Below, one piece after another: positions 7,580 to 15,042 of a stretch of 64,000 nt of DNA. The stretch spans positions 20,822-84,821 of the IMG/VR virus record IMGVR_UViG_3300033149_007571. One strand, written 5' to 3'. The notes under the pieces are model-generated. The model was not told the DNA's origin. It did not search any database and saw only the letters and a list, made by a program, of their open reading frames with translations. The first letter of the stretch is position 1, and the number at the start of each line of letters is the position of its first letter. Made by a program: the position numbers and the translations under genes. The DNA comes from a virus.

Positions 7580-7935
7580 CAGTTCCAAGAGATGTAAGAA
7601 AGAAGATCGCAGCGAGCTATAGGAAAGGCGAGAAAATCGCATTGATTGCCAAGAGATTCGGTGTTTCAGATTGCACGGTGAGTGCGATTGCAAAGGAAGC
7701 CGGATGTCCTCCAAGATATGGTTATGTCTCATTTGATAAAGTGCCTGATCCAACGCCAGAAGAGATCGAAAAGAGAGCGGCCGAAATCAGAGCTACGTGG
7801 TCGGACGAAACGTATTATCAGAGGGCAGCGGTAAACATGGGAGTTGTGCCGTACAAGCTGCCTGTGTTTTCTAGAATTGAAGTGTTTTCTAGAGTTGAAA
7901 GGCGTTGCGGAGTGAGGTTTGTGCGGAAGGAGTAA
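7576..7935 (+). CDS. Helix-turn-helix DNA-binding protein
   Basis: A 119-residue protein with ATGA coupling to the Rad50 C-lobe. Residues 15-45 (KGEKIALIAKRFGVSDCTVSAI) form a resolvase/Hin-type helix-turn-helix. The second part has the phrase PTPEEIEKRAAEIRATWSDE, which I recall from small DNA-binding proteins of planctomycetes and their phages, and ends basic. It closes the recombination operon and precedes a structured leader before the packaging genes, so a regulatory role is plausible. No recombinase catalytic residues are present. Confidence 0.72.
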   Translation: MTVPRDVRKKIAASYRKGEKIALIAKRFGVSDCTVSAIAKEAGCPPRYGYVSFDKVPDPTPEEIEKRAAEIRATWSDETYYQRAAVNMGVVPYKLPVFSRIEVFSRVERRCGVRFVRKE

Positions 7936-7964
7936 TTGGAGAGGAAGAAGAGACGCGATGTTGA

Positions 7965-8022
7965 CCTAACCTTCGTTAAGCCAAGACGTTAGGAGAAGTA
8001 GAGGAGGGTTGAACACCCTAAC
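7965..8022 (+). promoter_or_regulatory. Leader with mutually exclusive short hairpins upstream of packaging genes
   Basis: In the 135-base gap, GTTAGG (7988-7993) can pair with CCTAAC upstream (7965-7970) or with an identical CCTAAC downstream (8017-8022). The downstream copy overlaps the right arm of a third small hairpin, AGGGT-TGAAC-ACCCT (8005-8019). The arrangement looks like a switchable leader, but stems are only five or six base pairs and no promoter box is obvious, so this is a weak call. Confidence 0.3.
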
Positions 8023-8070
8023 AAAGATGGAGAGCTTTTCTCCGAGACAGGGAAGAGACTTGGAAAACAG

Positions 8071-8826
8071 GTGCGAAAAAACAAGATGACTAATCATATC
8101 CGAATTCGGAAACATAACACAGACCGCCAACAAAGACTAGCTAAGTTGAGAAAGGATTGGTTGGACGGCGGGTGGAATAGTCAGCATGAGTTGGCAGTAC
8201 GGTACGGAGTATCGGATTGTCAAATTTGTAGAGACTTGAAGATCATACGAGAGGTTTGCAGGGCCGAGTTTGAGGAGGAGAGCAAAACCGATTTTGATAG
8301 AAGGATTAAGCAATTGGAATCGGTAGCGGGAAGGGCAGCTCAGGGATATGAGAGAAGCAGAAAAGACCATGAAGAAGTTACCGTTCGGTACGAAAAAAAG
8401 CCTTGTACGGAGTGTGCTAACGATAAGGACAAAAAGTCGACTTGTAGGAAGTGTGAAGGGCGAGGCTTCACATACGAAGAGCATATCACCAAGAGGGTGG
8501 TTGGCCAGGCGGGGGATCCGAGGTTCCTGAGCATAATCACAAAGTGCATTACCGAGATTTGCCGTTTGCGGGGCCACTATCCTGACAAGCGCCAGGGATT
8601 AGGGAGCAAACTACAATACAAGGATGAGCCTGTACTGACATCATTTGCCAATGCCGATCCCGAGCTAATTGTGCGACATCGGTTGTTGTTATTCGAGATT
8701 GAACAATCGAAGAATGGACATCGATCTCCTGATGTACTAGAAGCCGAGTTTGAACGGGAAGAGCAAGGAGATAGTAAAGAGAATGAGTCGCAGGGGAGCG
8801 GAGTGAATAAGAAGCAAACCGAGTAA
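8071..8826 (+). CDS. Probable terminase small subunit with a zinc-finger insert
   Basis: A 251-residue protein from GTG 8071 (ATG at 8086 is an alternative; neither has a strong SD). Residues 30-65 contain a helix-turn-helix (HELAVRYGVSDCQICRDL), as in terminase small subunits that recognise the packaging site. An unusual insert follows: CTECAND...STCRKCEGRGF, a DnaJ-like CxxC/CxxCxGxG zinc finger. The C-terminal region has FLSIITKCITEICRLRGHYP, a helical segment common in small terminases before the oligomerisation region, and then a Ser/Glu-rich tail. Its place before the large terminase gene supports the call. A transcriptional regulator is the main alternative. Confidence 0.65.
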   Translation: MRKNKMTNHIRIRKHNTDRQQRLAKLRKDWLDGGWNSQHELAVRYGVSDCQICRDLKIIREVCRAEFEEESKTDFDRRIKQLESVAGRAAQGYERSRKDHEEVTVRYEKKPCTECANDKDKKSTCRKCEGRGFTYEEHITKRVVGQAGDPRFLSIITKCITEICRLRGHYPDKRQGLGSKLQYKDEPVLTSFANADPELIVRHRLLLFEIEQSKNGHRSPDVLEAEFEREEQGDSKENESQGSGVNKKQTE

Positions 8827-8857
8827 AGGGTAGACTTGGTATACCTGGAGGTGATGT

Positions 8858-9082
8858 ATGGCGACCAATTGCAACCGGAGTCTCGGACGGCGCGGTGTCG
8901 ATTGGGTGTATGTAAAGAGGGAACCTCTGCAGGCAGGAGACGAATGGTTATTCCGGTCGGGGGCCGGTGCGGAGATTTGGTATCCAATCGATGAGCGTTT
9001 TATTGGTTTTGCTAGTTCAGACATCTATCCTGGTTGTCGGATACGGAGAAGGAAAAGTAAGGATCAGACAGGAAAAGATTAA
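8858..9082 (+). CDS. Small unknown protein between terminase genes
   Basis: A 74-residue protein with an excellent Shine-Dalgarno (GGAGGTGAT at 8847-8855) just before ATG 8858. The sequence is beta-like and aromatic (WVYVKREPLQAGDEWLFRS, then IWYPIDERFIGFA) and ends in a basic tail. It has no recognisable catalytic or metal motif. Lying between the small and large terminase genes, it may be a packaging accessory or an unrelated insertion. Confidence 0.65.
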   Translation: MATNCNRSLGRRGVDWVYVKREPLQAGDEWLFRSGAGAEIWYPIDERFIGFASSDIYPGCRIRRRKSKDQTGKD

Positions 9083-9136
9083 CTACACACGCAAGACAAT
9101 AACAAGCAAGGAGAGCCAGTGTAAAATGGTCTAGCA

Positions 9137-10747
9137 ATGGTTTTGGGTGAAGACCTTCCTGCTTTCCCATATGAGGAAGCAGCGAAGGATGACTTCTTAA
9201 CTTTCGCTCGATGCGTTGTTATCCCATCTGCTTCGGGAGAGCAGGTGATGGAAGCAGCGATGCTCTCGTATGAGCGAAAGGGTATCGAACCCTTCCAACG
9301 TCGGTTTTTTCAAGACGTGGCCCCATCTCTTCAGGCTATCCGAATCGGAGCTATGCCCCCTTGCCGCCGATTCTGGATGGAAAGAACAAAGAAGGCTAGC
9401 AAGGACAACGATCTGGCTATTTGTGTCCTTTGGCTGATGGCCTACCCGCGAAGACCTCTCTTTTGTCAGATCGTTGCTGCTGATCGGGAACAGGCGGGAA
9501 TTCTCAAACGGCGTGCCGAAGATATTTTGTTCTACAATGAATGGTTGCGTCCATTTGTGCAGATTCGTCGGAATCGGATTATTAGTGAGAATGGTCTGGC
9601 CCAAACGGTTATCGAAGCATCAGACAAAGCATCGGCTCATGGTGAGACACCGGCTCTGTTAATACTCAATGAACTTGTCCATGTTGCCAAGTGGGATGTG
9701 ATGCAGGTTCACTATAACAACGCGTCTGGTGTGCCTCGTGGTGTTGTAATCATTTCGACGAATGCAGGATACAAAGGAACGAAGGCTGAGGTTTGGAAGA
9801 AAAATGCAGAGACGAAAAAAGAGCGTTGGCATATTCACGTTTGGGATAAGAAGGCGCCTTGGTTGAGCGACGAGGACGTAGCTGACGCACAGGCAATGAA
9901 CACGAAGTCGGAGTACGTGCGCCTTTTCAAGGGAAGATGGGTAAGCGGGAAAGGAGATGCGGTTGACGAAGATTCTATCGAACGTATCTTCCGACCGGAA
10001 CTGGAGCCTTTAGTTGGGCCGGAGAAGGGTTGGGTTTACATAGGCGGTTTGGACTTAGGTGTCAGTCATGATCATGCTGGATTGGTCATTCTTGGTGTCA
10101 ATCGAGATGAGAAACGATTGCGTGTGGCGATGCTGAGAGACTGGAAACCGTCGATTCCTAATGACAAAGGCGTTTTGGAGGTAGACATTGCAAGGGTGAA
10201 GGAGGCGACAGTCCAAGCGTCAAAAGCGTTTTCGGTGCTTTGGTTTGGGTATGATCCGGCAGCAGGAGGGAGCTTTTTTGCTCAGGAGTTGAGACAATCA
10301 GGTGTTTTAATGAAGGAGGTGAGGTTTACTGGAGTTTCATTGAATGATATGGCGACGGCATTCATGCAGGTGATAGAATCGGGTCGTTTGCAATGTTTCG
10401 AGAGTGAAGAGTTGCGGCGTGATTTGGGGAAATTTCATATCGTAGCTCGTGTGCCGCAAGGATATCAGCTTAAGGCAATGACTGATGAGTATGGACATGC
10501 TGACGTGGGGACGGCTTTGGTGATTTGTTTACCAATGGCAATGAAATTGCTTGGGGGTTCGTTGCTTATGGTGCCTGATTTGATTGCCGACGATGGCAAA
10601 GAACTGACCAAAGAGGAGGAAGAATCGATGGACCCGTTGCTGAGGGATATTGTTGATGATATTGATAAGCTGAAGGAAGACAGTTTATTTCGAGGGCGCC
10701 TGACGGAGGGGTCTTGCAGTTGGGAAAGACCCCCTATGGTTTTTTGA
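9137..10747 (+). CDS. terL: Terminase large subunit
   Basis: A 536-residue packaging motor. The ATPase half shows a P-loop region FWMERTKKASKDNDLA (79-94) in place of a classical GxxGxGK(S/T), a Walker B strand LLILNEL (174-180) with Asn-Glu, and the coupling motif VVIISTNA (203-210). The nuclease half opens with YIGGLDLGVSHDHAG (Asp306), the RNase H-fold metal site. The 'ERTK-ASKD' loop recurs, in my memory, in large terminases of planctomycete-type phages, so it is probably a family variant. ATG 9137 lacks a well-spaced SD (AGGAG is about 24 bases away). The last codons overlap a terminator. It would power DNA entry through the portal at 25450. Confidence 0.9.
   Translation: MVLGEDLPAFPYEEAAKDDFLTFARCVVIPSASGEQVMEAAMLSYERKGIEPFQRRFFQDVAPSLQAIRIGAMPPCRRFWMERTKKASKDNDLAICVLWLMAYPRRPLFCQIVAADREQAGILKRRAEDILFYNEWLRPFVQIRRNRIISENGLAQTVIEASDKASAHGETPALLILNELVHVAKWDVMQVHYNNASGVPRGVVIISTNAGYKGTKAEVWKKNAETKKERWHIHVWDKKAPWLSDEDVADAQAMNTKSEYVRLFKGRWVSGKGDAVDEDSIERIFRPELEPLVGPEKGWVYIGGLDLGVSHDHAGLVILGVNRDEKRLRVAMLRDWKPSIPNDKGVLEVDIARVKEATVQASKAFSVLWFGYDPAAGGSFFAQELRQSGVLMKEVRFTGVSLNDMATAFMQVIESGRLQCFESEELRRDLGKFHIVARVPQGYQLKAMTDEYGHADVGTALVICLPMAMKLLGGSLLMVPDLIADDGKELTKEEEESMDPLLRDIVDDIDKLKEDSLFRGRLTEGSCSWERPPMVF
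10708..10745 (+). terminator. Terminator overlapping the end of terL
   Basis: GGGGTCTT (10708-10715) pairs with AAGACCCC (10727-10734), followed after CTATGG by six T residues (10740-10745). The stop codon of the large terminase lies inside the T tract, so the final codons double as the terminator. Confidence 0.72.
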
Positions 10748-10755
10748 AATTTGAC

Positions 10756-10784
10756 TTGGAGTATTTTTCGACACCCCTTATAAT
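10756..10784 (+). promoter_or_regulatory. Candidate sigma70-type promoter inside a palindrome
   Basis: TTGGAG (10756-10761), a 17-base spacer and TATAAT (10779-10784) directly follow the terL terminator. The -10 box is the centre of an inverted repeat, ACACCC ... GGGTGT (10771-10776 and 10789-10794), whose right arm runs into the Shine-Dalgarno region of the gene at 10799. An operator or a folded 5' end would both fit. The predicted start near 10791 leaves a very short leader, which lowers confidence. Confidence 0.5.
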
Positions 10785-10798
10785 AGGAGGGTGTAAGG

Positions 10799-11215
10799 AT
10801 GGGTAGGATGCGGAAGACTCCGACCGAGCAAATGATAGATGCCGTTTGTGCAATCCACGAAGATGAATGTCCAACCCTGCCTGCAACATTTCTGCGAGGT
10901 CTTCGTGGAGCGTTAGATGCTGGTCTCAGTGCTGAGCAGATTACGGCGTTGCTTGTGTTGTTTACTGGTATCTATGAGGCGTCTAAGAAAGTTCCACAGG
11001 ATGAGTTAATACATCGAGCGTGTCTTCTGGCCAATGTTATGAAAGGAGACATTGTCGATCTATCTGAGCAACGAAGCCAAGCAGAGGCGAATCGAGAGTA
11101 CCGACGGCAACGCGAGGAACAGATTCGTCAGGAGAAAATTGCGAGGCTGAGAGCAAAGATCGAGGCAGAAGAAAATGGGTTAGAGGATTGGGAAAACGGC
11201 GGTTCGGAAGACTAA
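10799..11215 (+). CDS. Unknown soluble helical protein
   Basis: A 138-residue protein beginning MGRMRKTPTEQM. The first 85 residues look globular and helical (FLRGLRGALDAGLSAEQITALLVLF). The last 45 are a charged single helix (EANREYRRQREEQIRQEK) with an acidic end. No catalytic motif is visible. It is first in the operon that starts after the 10.75 kb terminator and leads to the small membrane proteins. A second ATG at 10808 is possible if the short leader is real. Confidence 0.7.
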   Translation: MGRMRKTPTEQMIDAVCAIHEDECPTLPATFLRGLRGALDAGLSAEQITALLVLFTGIYEASKKVPQDELIHRACLLANVMKGDIVDLSEQRSQAEANREYRRQREEQIRQEKIARLRAKIEAEENGLEDWENGGSED

Positions 11216-11263
11216 AAGGCCAAGGTTCACATCTCACCACTTTAAGTGCAAGAGGAGAAAGAT

Positions 11264-11644
11264 ATGGAAAAGCTGAAAGCGTTAGAACTGACCAAGTTGA
11301 GCGGGGTGTTGTACGATCAGATCAAAGAGGCTGTTGACAAGGTCCGCCTCAAAATTGCCGAGGCTTATGCGGACGGCACGATCACTTTTGCGGAGGTCTT
11401 CAATGTCGTCGGTATGATCGTCGGTGAACTGATTGGTGTGTTTCAGACGTTCCAAGGTATGAGCAATGCCGAGAAGAAGGAGGCAATCGTCGAGCTTGTC
11501 GACGAGGTATACAAGAAGGACGTTGCTCCCCTCGACATTACGTTCGTTCCCGATAGTATCGAGGAGATGTACATCGATCCGCTCATCGGACAGCTAGTAC
11601 ACACCGCTGCTGTTGCTTTGGTTGACTTCTTGTCCCCTAAATAA
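11264..11644 (+). CDS. Unknown helical protein with amphipathic segment
   Basis: The start at 11264 is chosen for AGAGGAG at 11251-11257. The 126-residue product has a hydrophobic central stretch (ITFAEVFNVVGMIVGELIGVF, about residues 44-64), then a charged helix and a second apolar end (LVHTAAVALVDFLSP). The central part could be membrane-associated but is weaker than a classical transmembrane helix. With several true membrane proteins immediately downstream it may belong to the lysis or envelope group, though no family is recognised. Confidence 0.68.
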   Translation: MEKLKALELTKLSGVLYDQIKEAVDKVRLKIAEAYADGTITFAEVFNVVGMIVGELIGVFQTFQGMSNAEKKEAIVELVDEVYKKDVAPLDITFVPDSIEEMYIDPLIGQLVHTAAVALVDFLSPK

Positions 11645-11654
11645 GAGGAAAGTT

Positions 11655-12038
11655 ATGCGGAAGGAGACAGATTGGGTTATGATTTCAGTGGGTCTCCCTT
11701 TGCCTGCTGAGATCTTTCATAAAGCGAATTGGAGAGTAACGTCAATGAACCAGCGACAAAAACGAAAAGTGGCTCGGAGGGTATTCAATGAAGCGGCAAA
11801 GGATTTTGAGTTGACGCGTCGGGAGTTTGTCAAGCTGTTGAAGGAGAAGGACGACGATGCTTGGGCAGCGGTTGCTCTGGTTGGCAGTGGAGAGATATCA
11901 CCAGAGTTTCCCTGGAATGAGCTGATCAACATGATTTGGGCGATTGTGGAGTTTCTGGTGGTATGGCTCTTAGGTGATGACGGCGTCAAATGCCGAGAGA
12001 TACCAAACGAGCAAAACCAAGAGGAGGAAAGAGAATGA
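11655..12038 (+). CDS. Unknown protein with C-terminal hydrophobic helix
   Basis: A 127-residue product from ATG 11655, which has GAGGAAAG before it. A basic helical middle (NQRQKRKVARRVFNEAAKD) is followed by FPWNELINMIWAIVEFLVVWLLG, a good membrane-spanning or membrane-anchoring helix near residues 90-112, and a polar tail. Its stop overlaps the next ATG (ATGA). This topology suits a membrane-anchored lysis or superinfection factor, but nothing specific can be assigned. Confidence 0.65.
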   Translation: MRKETDWVMISVGLPLPAEIFHKANWRVTSMNQRQKRKVARRVFNEAAKDFELTRREFVKLLKEKDDDAWAAVALVGSGEISPEFPWNELINMIWAIVEFLVVWLLGDDGVKCREIPNEQNQEEERE

Positions 12039-12193
12039 GCAAGTTAGGAAACGATATTGTTGATTTCTGGGAGTGGCTCAAGCAACAGCCCCCGTGGCTA
12101 ATTATGGGAGCCATCTTTCTGATCATCGTCCTCGGATCACAGATTGGTGGTTGCTGTCACTATCGAGACCCATTGTGGTGGTTGCCTGGGTGA
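12035..12193 (+). CDS. Small membrane protein
   Basis: A 52-residue protein from ATG 12035 (GGAGGAAAG upstream), coupled to the previous gene. Residues 21-39 (LIMGAIFLIIVLGSQIG) form one transmembrane helix, preceded by an aromatic amphipathic segment (WEWLKQQPPW) and followed by a Cys-Cys-His tail. Holin-like size and topology, but a single helix of this kind is not diagnostic. Confidence 0.62.
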   Translation: MSKLGNDIVDFWEWLKQQPPWLIMGAIFLIIVLGSQIGGCCHYRDPLWWLPG

Positions 12194-12203
12194 GGAGAGG
12201 ACG

Positions 12204-12350
12204 GTGTATTCTCTCATTGTGCTGTCAGTATTGTTCGTCGTATGGTTGGTAGCATCAATTACTTTGGGAGTAATGTTGTGGGCCTGCCAACCTGATCAAG
12301 GCGATGATCTCTCACTACCGAAGGTGAGAGATCATCGCTTGCTTTTGTGA
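12204..12350 (+). CDS. Small membrane protein overlapping a terminator
   Basis: A 48-residue protein from GTG 12204, preceded by GAGGAGAGG. Residues 2-26 form one hydrophobic helix (LIVLSVLFVVWLVASITLGVM) ending in WACQPD. The last 16 codons are encoded by the terminator hairpin itself, so the C-terminus may not matter. A lipobox-like LWAC is present but at the wrong end for a lipoprotein. Probably part of the membrane gene cluster. Confidence 0.55.
   Translation: MYSLIVLSVLFVVWLVASITLGVMLWACQPDQGDDLSLPKVRDHRLLL
12301..12346 (+). terminator. Strong rho-independent terminator
   Basis: A perfect 15-bp stem, GCGATGATCTCTCAC (12301-12315) with GTGAGAGATCATCGC (12324-12338), has an 8-base loop and is followed by TTGCTTTT. 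It separates the small membrane genes from the exported-protein genes. Confidence 0.88.
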
Positions 12351-12393
12351 CCTTTCCTGTTGTGGGTCAAGCTGTTGCAAAGGGAGATAAAGG

Positions 12394-13092
12394 ATGTTTT
12401 TGTTAAAGGCAATGCTTGTCGTACCCTTTATTCTCGCTCAGTCTCCTGAGTTGAAGATAGTGCCTCACCCAGGCAGCGAGAATCCCGTTCACCCATATCA
12501 GAACGTGAGGCTTGAAATCATTGGAGCCTCCTTGGATGATTTGCGGGTCAATAGTGCGGTGCTGAGTCCTCCTAGACGTGGGGTGTCTATCAATGAGGTC
12601 GCGACTTGGGAAGGTGAACCGTATTTGCTGTTCGAAGCTCAGACCAATGGTAGTTATTGGTTGGCGTTGGTGACGATTATTAACGATAAGCTGTGTGTAG
12701 CCGACTATACGGTAGAGGTTGGTGAGGGACCGGAACCTGAACCCGACCCCGACCCCGAGCCGGAACCCGACCCCGATCCTACTCCGCCGAAACCTGTGAG
12801 CTTCAGTGTGGTAGTAGGGGAGACCGCGATATGGACGAACCGTCACGCAGCAATTCTCACGTCGCAAGTGCTGCGGCAGATGTTCGACGAAACACGGTTT
12901 CGCGTTTTCGACAAGGATATTGAAACAACGCCGGAAGGACGGGCGTGGATAGGTAGAGTGCCGAAAGATGCTACTCTTCCATATTGGTTCCTTGCCGATG
13001 TCGAAGGGAGAATTCTGTATGAAGGGCCATTGGCTTCGTCGGTGTCTGAAGCAGTGTCAATAGTGAAGAAGTATCAGAGAACCAGGGAGTAG
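12394..13092 (+). CDS. Exported protein with Pro-Glu-Pro-Asp linker
   Basis: A 232-residue protein with an N-terminal signal-like segment (MFLLKAMLVVPFILAQS). An N-terminal beta domain (about 20-110) is joined by an extended linker of alternating PEP and PDP units (about 112-132) to a C-terminal domain (VSFSVVVGETAIWTNRH...). The two-domain, linker-joined layout is typical of exported planctomycete proteins. The linker is encoded by GC-rich near-repeats. No catalytic motif is recognised. It directly precedes the papain-like peptidase with a 5-base gap, so the two may act together at the envelope. Confidence 0.72.
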   Translation: MFLLKAMLVVPFILAQSPELKIVPHPGSENPVHPYQNVRLEIIGASLDDLRVNSAVLSPPRRGVSINEVATWEGEPYLLFEAQTNGSYWLALVTIINDKLCVADYTVEVGEGPEPEPDPDPEPEPDPDPTPPKPVSFSVVVGETAIWTNRHAAILTSQVLRQMFDETRFRVFDKDIETTPEGRAWIGRVPKDATLPYWFLADVEGRILYEGPLASSVSEAVSIVKKYQRTRE

Positions 13093-13097
13093 AGCAA

Positions 13098-13844
13098 ATG
13101 GGAAATTGGGATATACCCCCTGACTTCAAACCAGGGTGTTTGCCGCGAGAGAGCGAATATGGCAAGCTCGCAGGTTGCCCTCCATTTAGCGAGGCAATCA
13201 AAGTAATTCCCAGGCGAGATTGGCCGGATCTATTGTCTGATCATGATGGCTTGCGCCAATTTGTGCCTGAGCCGCACGGTATCTACGATCAAGACGGTGT
13301 GGGTTCTTGCGCTGCAGAATCATCCAACCAAGCTGTTTCAATTGTTCGTGTGTTTAGTGGTCAGTCATGGGTCGAATTCAACCCTTGGTTTACGTACCAT
13401 ACGACTTCCGGAGGAGTGGATCGGGGTTCCACGATCGATGGCAATCTTGCTTTTTTGAGAAGCAAAGGTGCGTGCCCTGAATCTGTCTGGCCAAGGTCGA
13501 AAGGTTGGAGGCAACAGCCAAGCGACGAGGCTTATGAAGCAGCTCAAAACTTTCGTATTCTGGAGTTCTTCGACCTCAACACCATTGAAGAAGCTGGGAC
13601 TGCTCTTTTGCTGGGCTTTCCGGTTGTCTATGGTTCAGACGGACACGCCAAATGCTATGTGAAGATGTTGAGCCCCGACGTTGGTTTGTATGTTAACAGT
13701 TGGTCACCGAATTGGGGAGACGGTGGGTTTGGTATGGAACCGTTTCATAATGTTAATTGGGGATATGGGGCGTTTGCCATACGGAGCGTTGTTGACATCG
13801 AGCCTATACAACCGCCAGAGAGACTGGAAGCAGCTTTGTGTTGA
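13098..13844 (+). CDS. Papain-fold (C1-type) cysteine peptidase
   Basis: A 248-residue protein with the complete papain catalytic set. Gln65 and Cys71 lie in YDQDGVGSCAAES, His183 in SDGHAKCYV and Asn200 in YVNSWSPNWGDGGFG, where NSW is the classical C1 Asn motif. There is no pro-domain of the usual length and no clear signal peptide. In this neighbourhood of membrane proteins it could act as the endolysin, as a spanin-like protease or on host surface protein. Planctomycetes have a proteinaceous envelope component, which makes a peptidase-based lysis step attractive but unproven. A virion-associated protease is the other option. Confidence 0.82.
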   Translation: MGNWDIPPDFKPGCLPRESEYGKLAGCPPFSEAIKVIPRRDWPDLLSDHDGLRQFVPEPHGIYDQDGVGSCAAESSNQAVSIVRVFSGQSWVEFNPWFTYHTTSGGVDRGSTIDGNLAFLRSKGACPESVWPRSKGWRQQPSDEAYEAAQNFRILEFFDLNTIEEAGTALLLGFPVVYGSDGHAKCYVKMLSPDVGLYVNSWSPNWGDGGFGMEPFHNVNWGYGAFAIRSVVDIEPIQPPERLEAALC

Positions 13845-13865
13845 GAAAACGGAAGAGGTGAAAAT

Positions 13866-14459
13866 ATGGATGTATTGTTGTCTATTGCAATGTTAGGGGT
13901 GTTCAGTCAATGCGGGAATTCATCGTGTGCTATGTGCTATGGTAGTTATTGGCTTCATTCGACCCCGGCCGAGCGATCCTATTACTACCACGTCCCTTCT
14001 GCATTGGTTACAGATGATGCCACAACTCACTACCAAGCATCCGATAAGCACCCCTGGTCGTTTGCGAAGGCTGAGGCAAAAAGGAAGAAGGAGAACTGTC
14101 CGCTGTTGATTATGGTATCGGCAGCGTGGTGTAAGGAGTGCCAAAGAGTGAAGAGGGAGATCTTACCAAAAGCTCAAGCTAATGGTACGTTCGACGATGT
14201 GGCATTTGCTGTGATTGATTATGATTTGGAAGGTCGTTTGAGAAGGCAGGTCATGAAGGGGCAGGAGGACAAAGCATTGCCTAGATGGGTGAGATACGAG
14301 TATTTCCAAGGAAGGCTGTTTAGGTGGTCGACTACGTTTGCACCGAAGACTTTAGAAGGACTCGACAGGTTCGTGAACCGATCAATTGAGCCGGAGGTTC
14401 AAATACGGATGATGATCCAAATTGACAAGGAGAAGAGTATTCCAAAACCGAAAGGGTGA
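13866..14459 (+). CDS. Exported thioredoxin-fold protein
   Basis: A 197-residue protein. A short hydrophobic N-terminus (MDVLLSIAMLGVF) may be a signal or anchor. The thioredoxin-like domain runs from about residue 78: LLIMVSAAWCKECQRVKREIL places a CxxC (Cys89-Lys-Glu-Cys92) after the WC of thioredoxins, and cis-Pro-like KALPRWV follows. Four extra cysteines occur in the first 25 residues. It would form or reduce disulfides outside the cytoplasm. The cysteine-rich adhesin at 49293 and the peptidase next door are possible clients. Thioredoxin-like proteins are known in phages, but an exported one in a lysis-like cluster is unusual. Confidence 0.78.
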   Translation: MDVLLSIAMLGVFSQCGNSSCAMCYGSYWLHSTPAERSYYYHVPSALVTDDATTHYQASDKHPWSFAKAEAKRKKENCPLLIMVSAAWCKECQRVKREILPKAQANGTFDDVAFAVIDYDLEGRLRRQVMKGQEDKALPRWVRYEYFQGRLFRWSTTFAPKTLEGLDRFVNRSIEPEVQIRMMIQIDKEKSIPKPKG

Positions 14460-14463
14460 GAAA

Positions 14464-14649
14464 ATGAACGTAAGTAATGTGACTAAAGCAGTGGCAGATG
14501 CAACTGCTCCAATCAAGGAAGCTATTGCCAAGTCTGTCCAAGAGACCGAAGGTGATGTAAAGGTAATCGTTCCCGTGGTTGTTGTGATTGTTGGGAATCG
14601 TATTATCGTTGATCGGGAATGGGATTGGGAGAAGGAGTCTGAAACATAG
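14464..14649 (+). CDS. Small unknown protein
   Basis: A 61-residue protein from ATG 14464, starting four bases after the previous stop. An amphipathic N-terminal helix (VTKAVADATAPIKEAIAKSV) is followed by a strongly hydrophobic beta-like stretch (VKVIVPVVVVIVGNRIIV) and an acidic end. The valine-rich stretch might insert in the membrane. No family recognised. Confidence 0.58.
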   Translation: MNVSNVTKAVADATAPIKEAIAKSVQETEGDVKVIVPVVVVIVGNRIIVDREWDWEKESET

Positions 14650-14692
14650 CAGATCACTGTCCGGGGGGAGGTTACTTCGGGAGAGATGATCG

Positions 14693-14980
14693 ATGACCGC
14701 TTTTTCTGAAGAAAGAAGCGGCGCTAACGGTATGCTTTCAGTTAAGGTGCCGCTGGACGAATTCATACGAGAGATGGCTCGTGAATGTACTCGCGTTTTT
14801 ATTGAAGAGCACATAAAGACGTGCGTTGTCCATGAAGTGAAACAAGATGTTGAACGGAACAAGGATGAGATAAGCAACATCAAGCTGCGGTTCGCGTGGC
14901 TCGTTGGAGCGATGATAGGGAGTGGCTTGTTGGGGGGAGGTGTGGCGAGTGCATTGGCATCAATTCTAGGTGGCAGGTAG
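14693..14980 (+). CDS. XhlA-like membrane-associated protein, holin candidate
   Basis: A 95-residue protein. Residues 20-62 form a charged coiled helix (MARECTRVFIEEHIKTC ... EVKQDVERNKDEI), and residues 66-92 are a Gly/Ala-rich transmembrane helix (FAWLVGAMIGSGLLGGGVAS). Cytoplasmic coil plus C-terminal membrane anchor is the layout of haemolysin XhlA-type and some holin proteins. With the peptidase and small membrane proteins upstream it is the best holin candidate in the window, but the call rests on topology only. Confidence 0.65.
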   Translation: MTAFSEERSGANGMLSVKVPLDEFIREMARECTRVFIEEHIKTCVVHEVKQDVERNKDEISNIKLRFAWLVGAMIGSGLLGGGVASALASILGGR

Positions 14981-15042
14981 GTGTTTTGGGCCTATAACGG
15001 AATTGGCAATCGTCACGTATTAGATTGGGAAGGTGGTAGACA

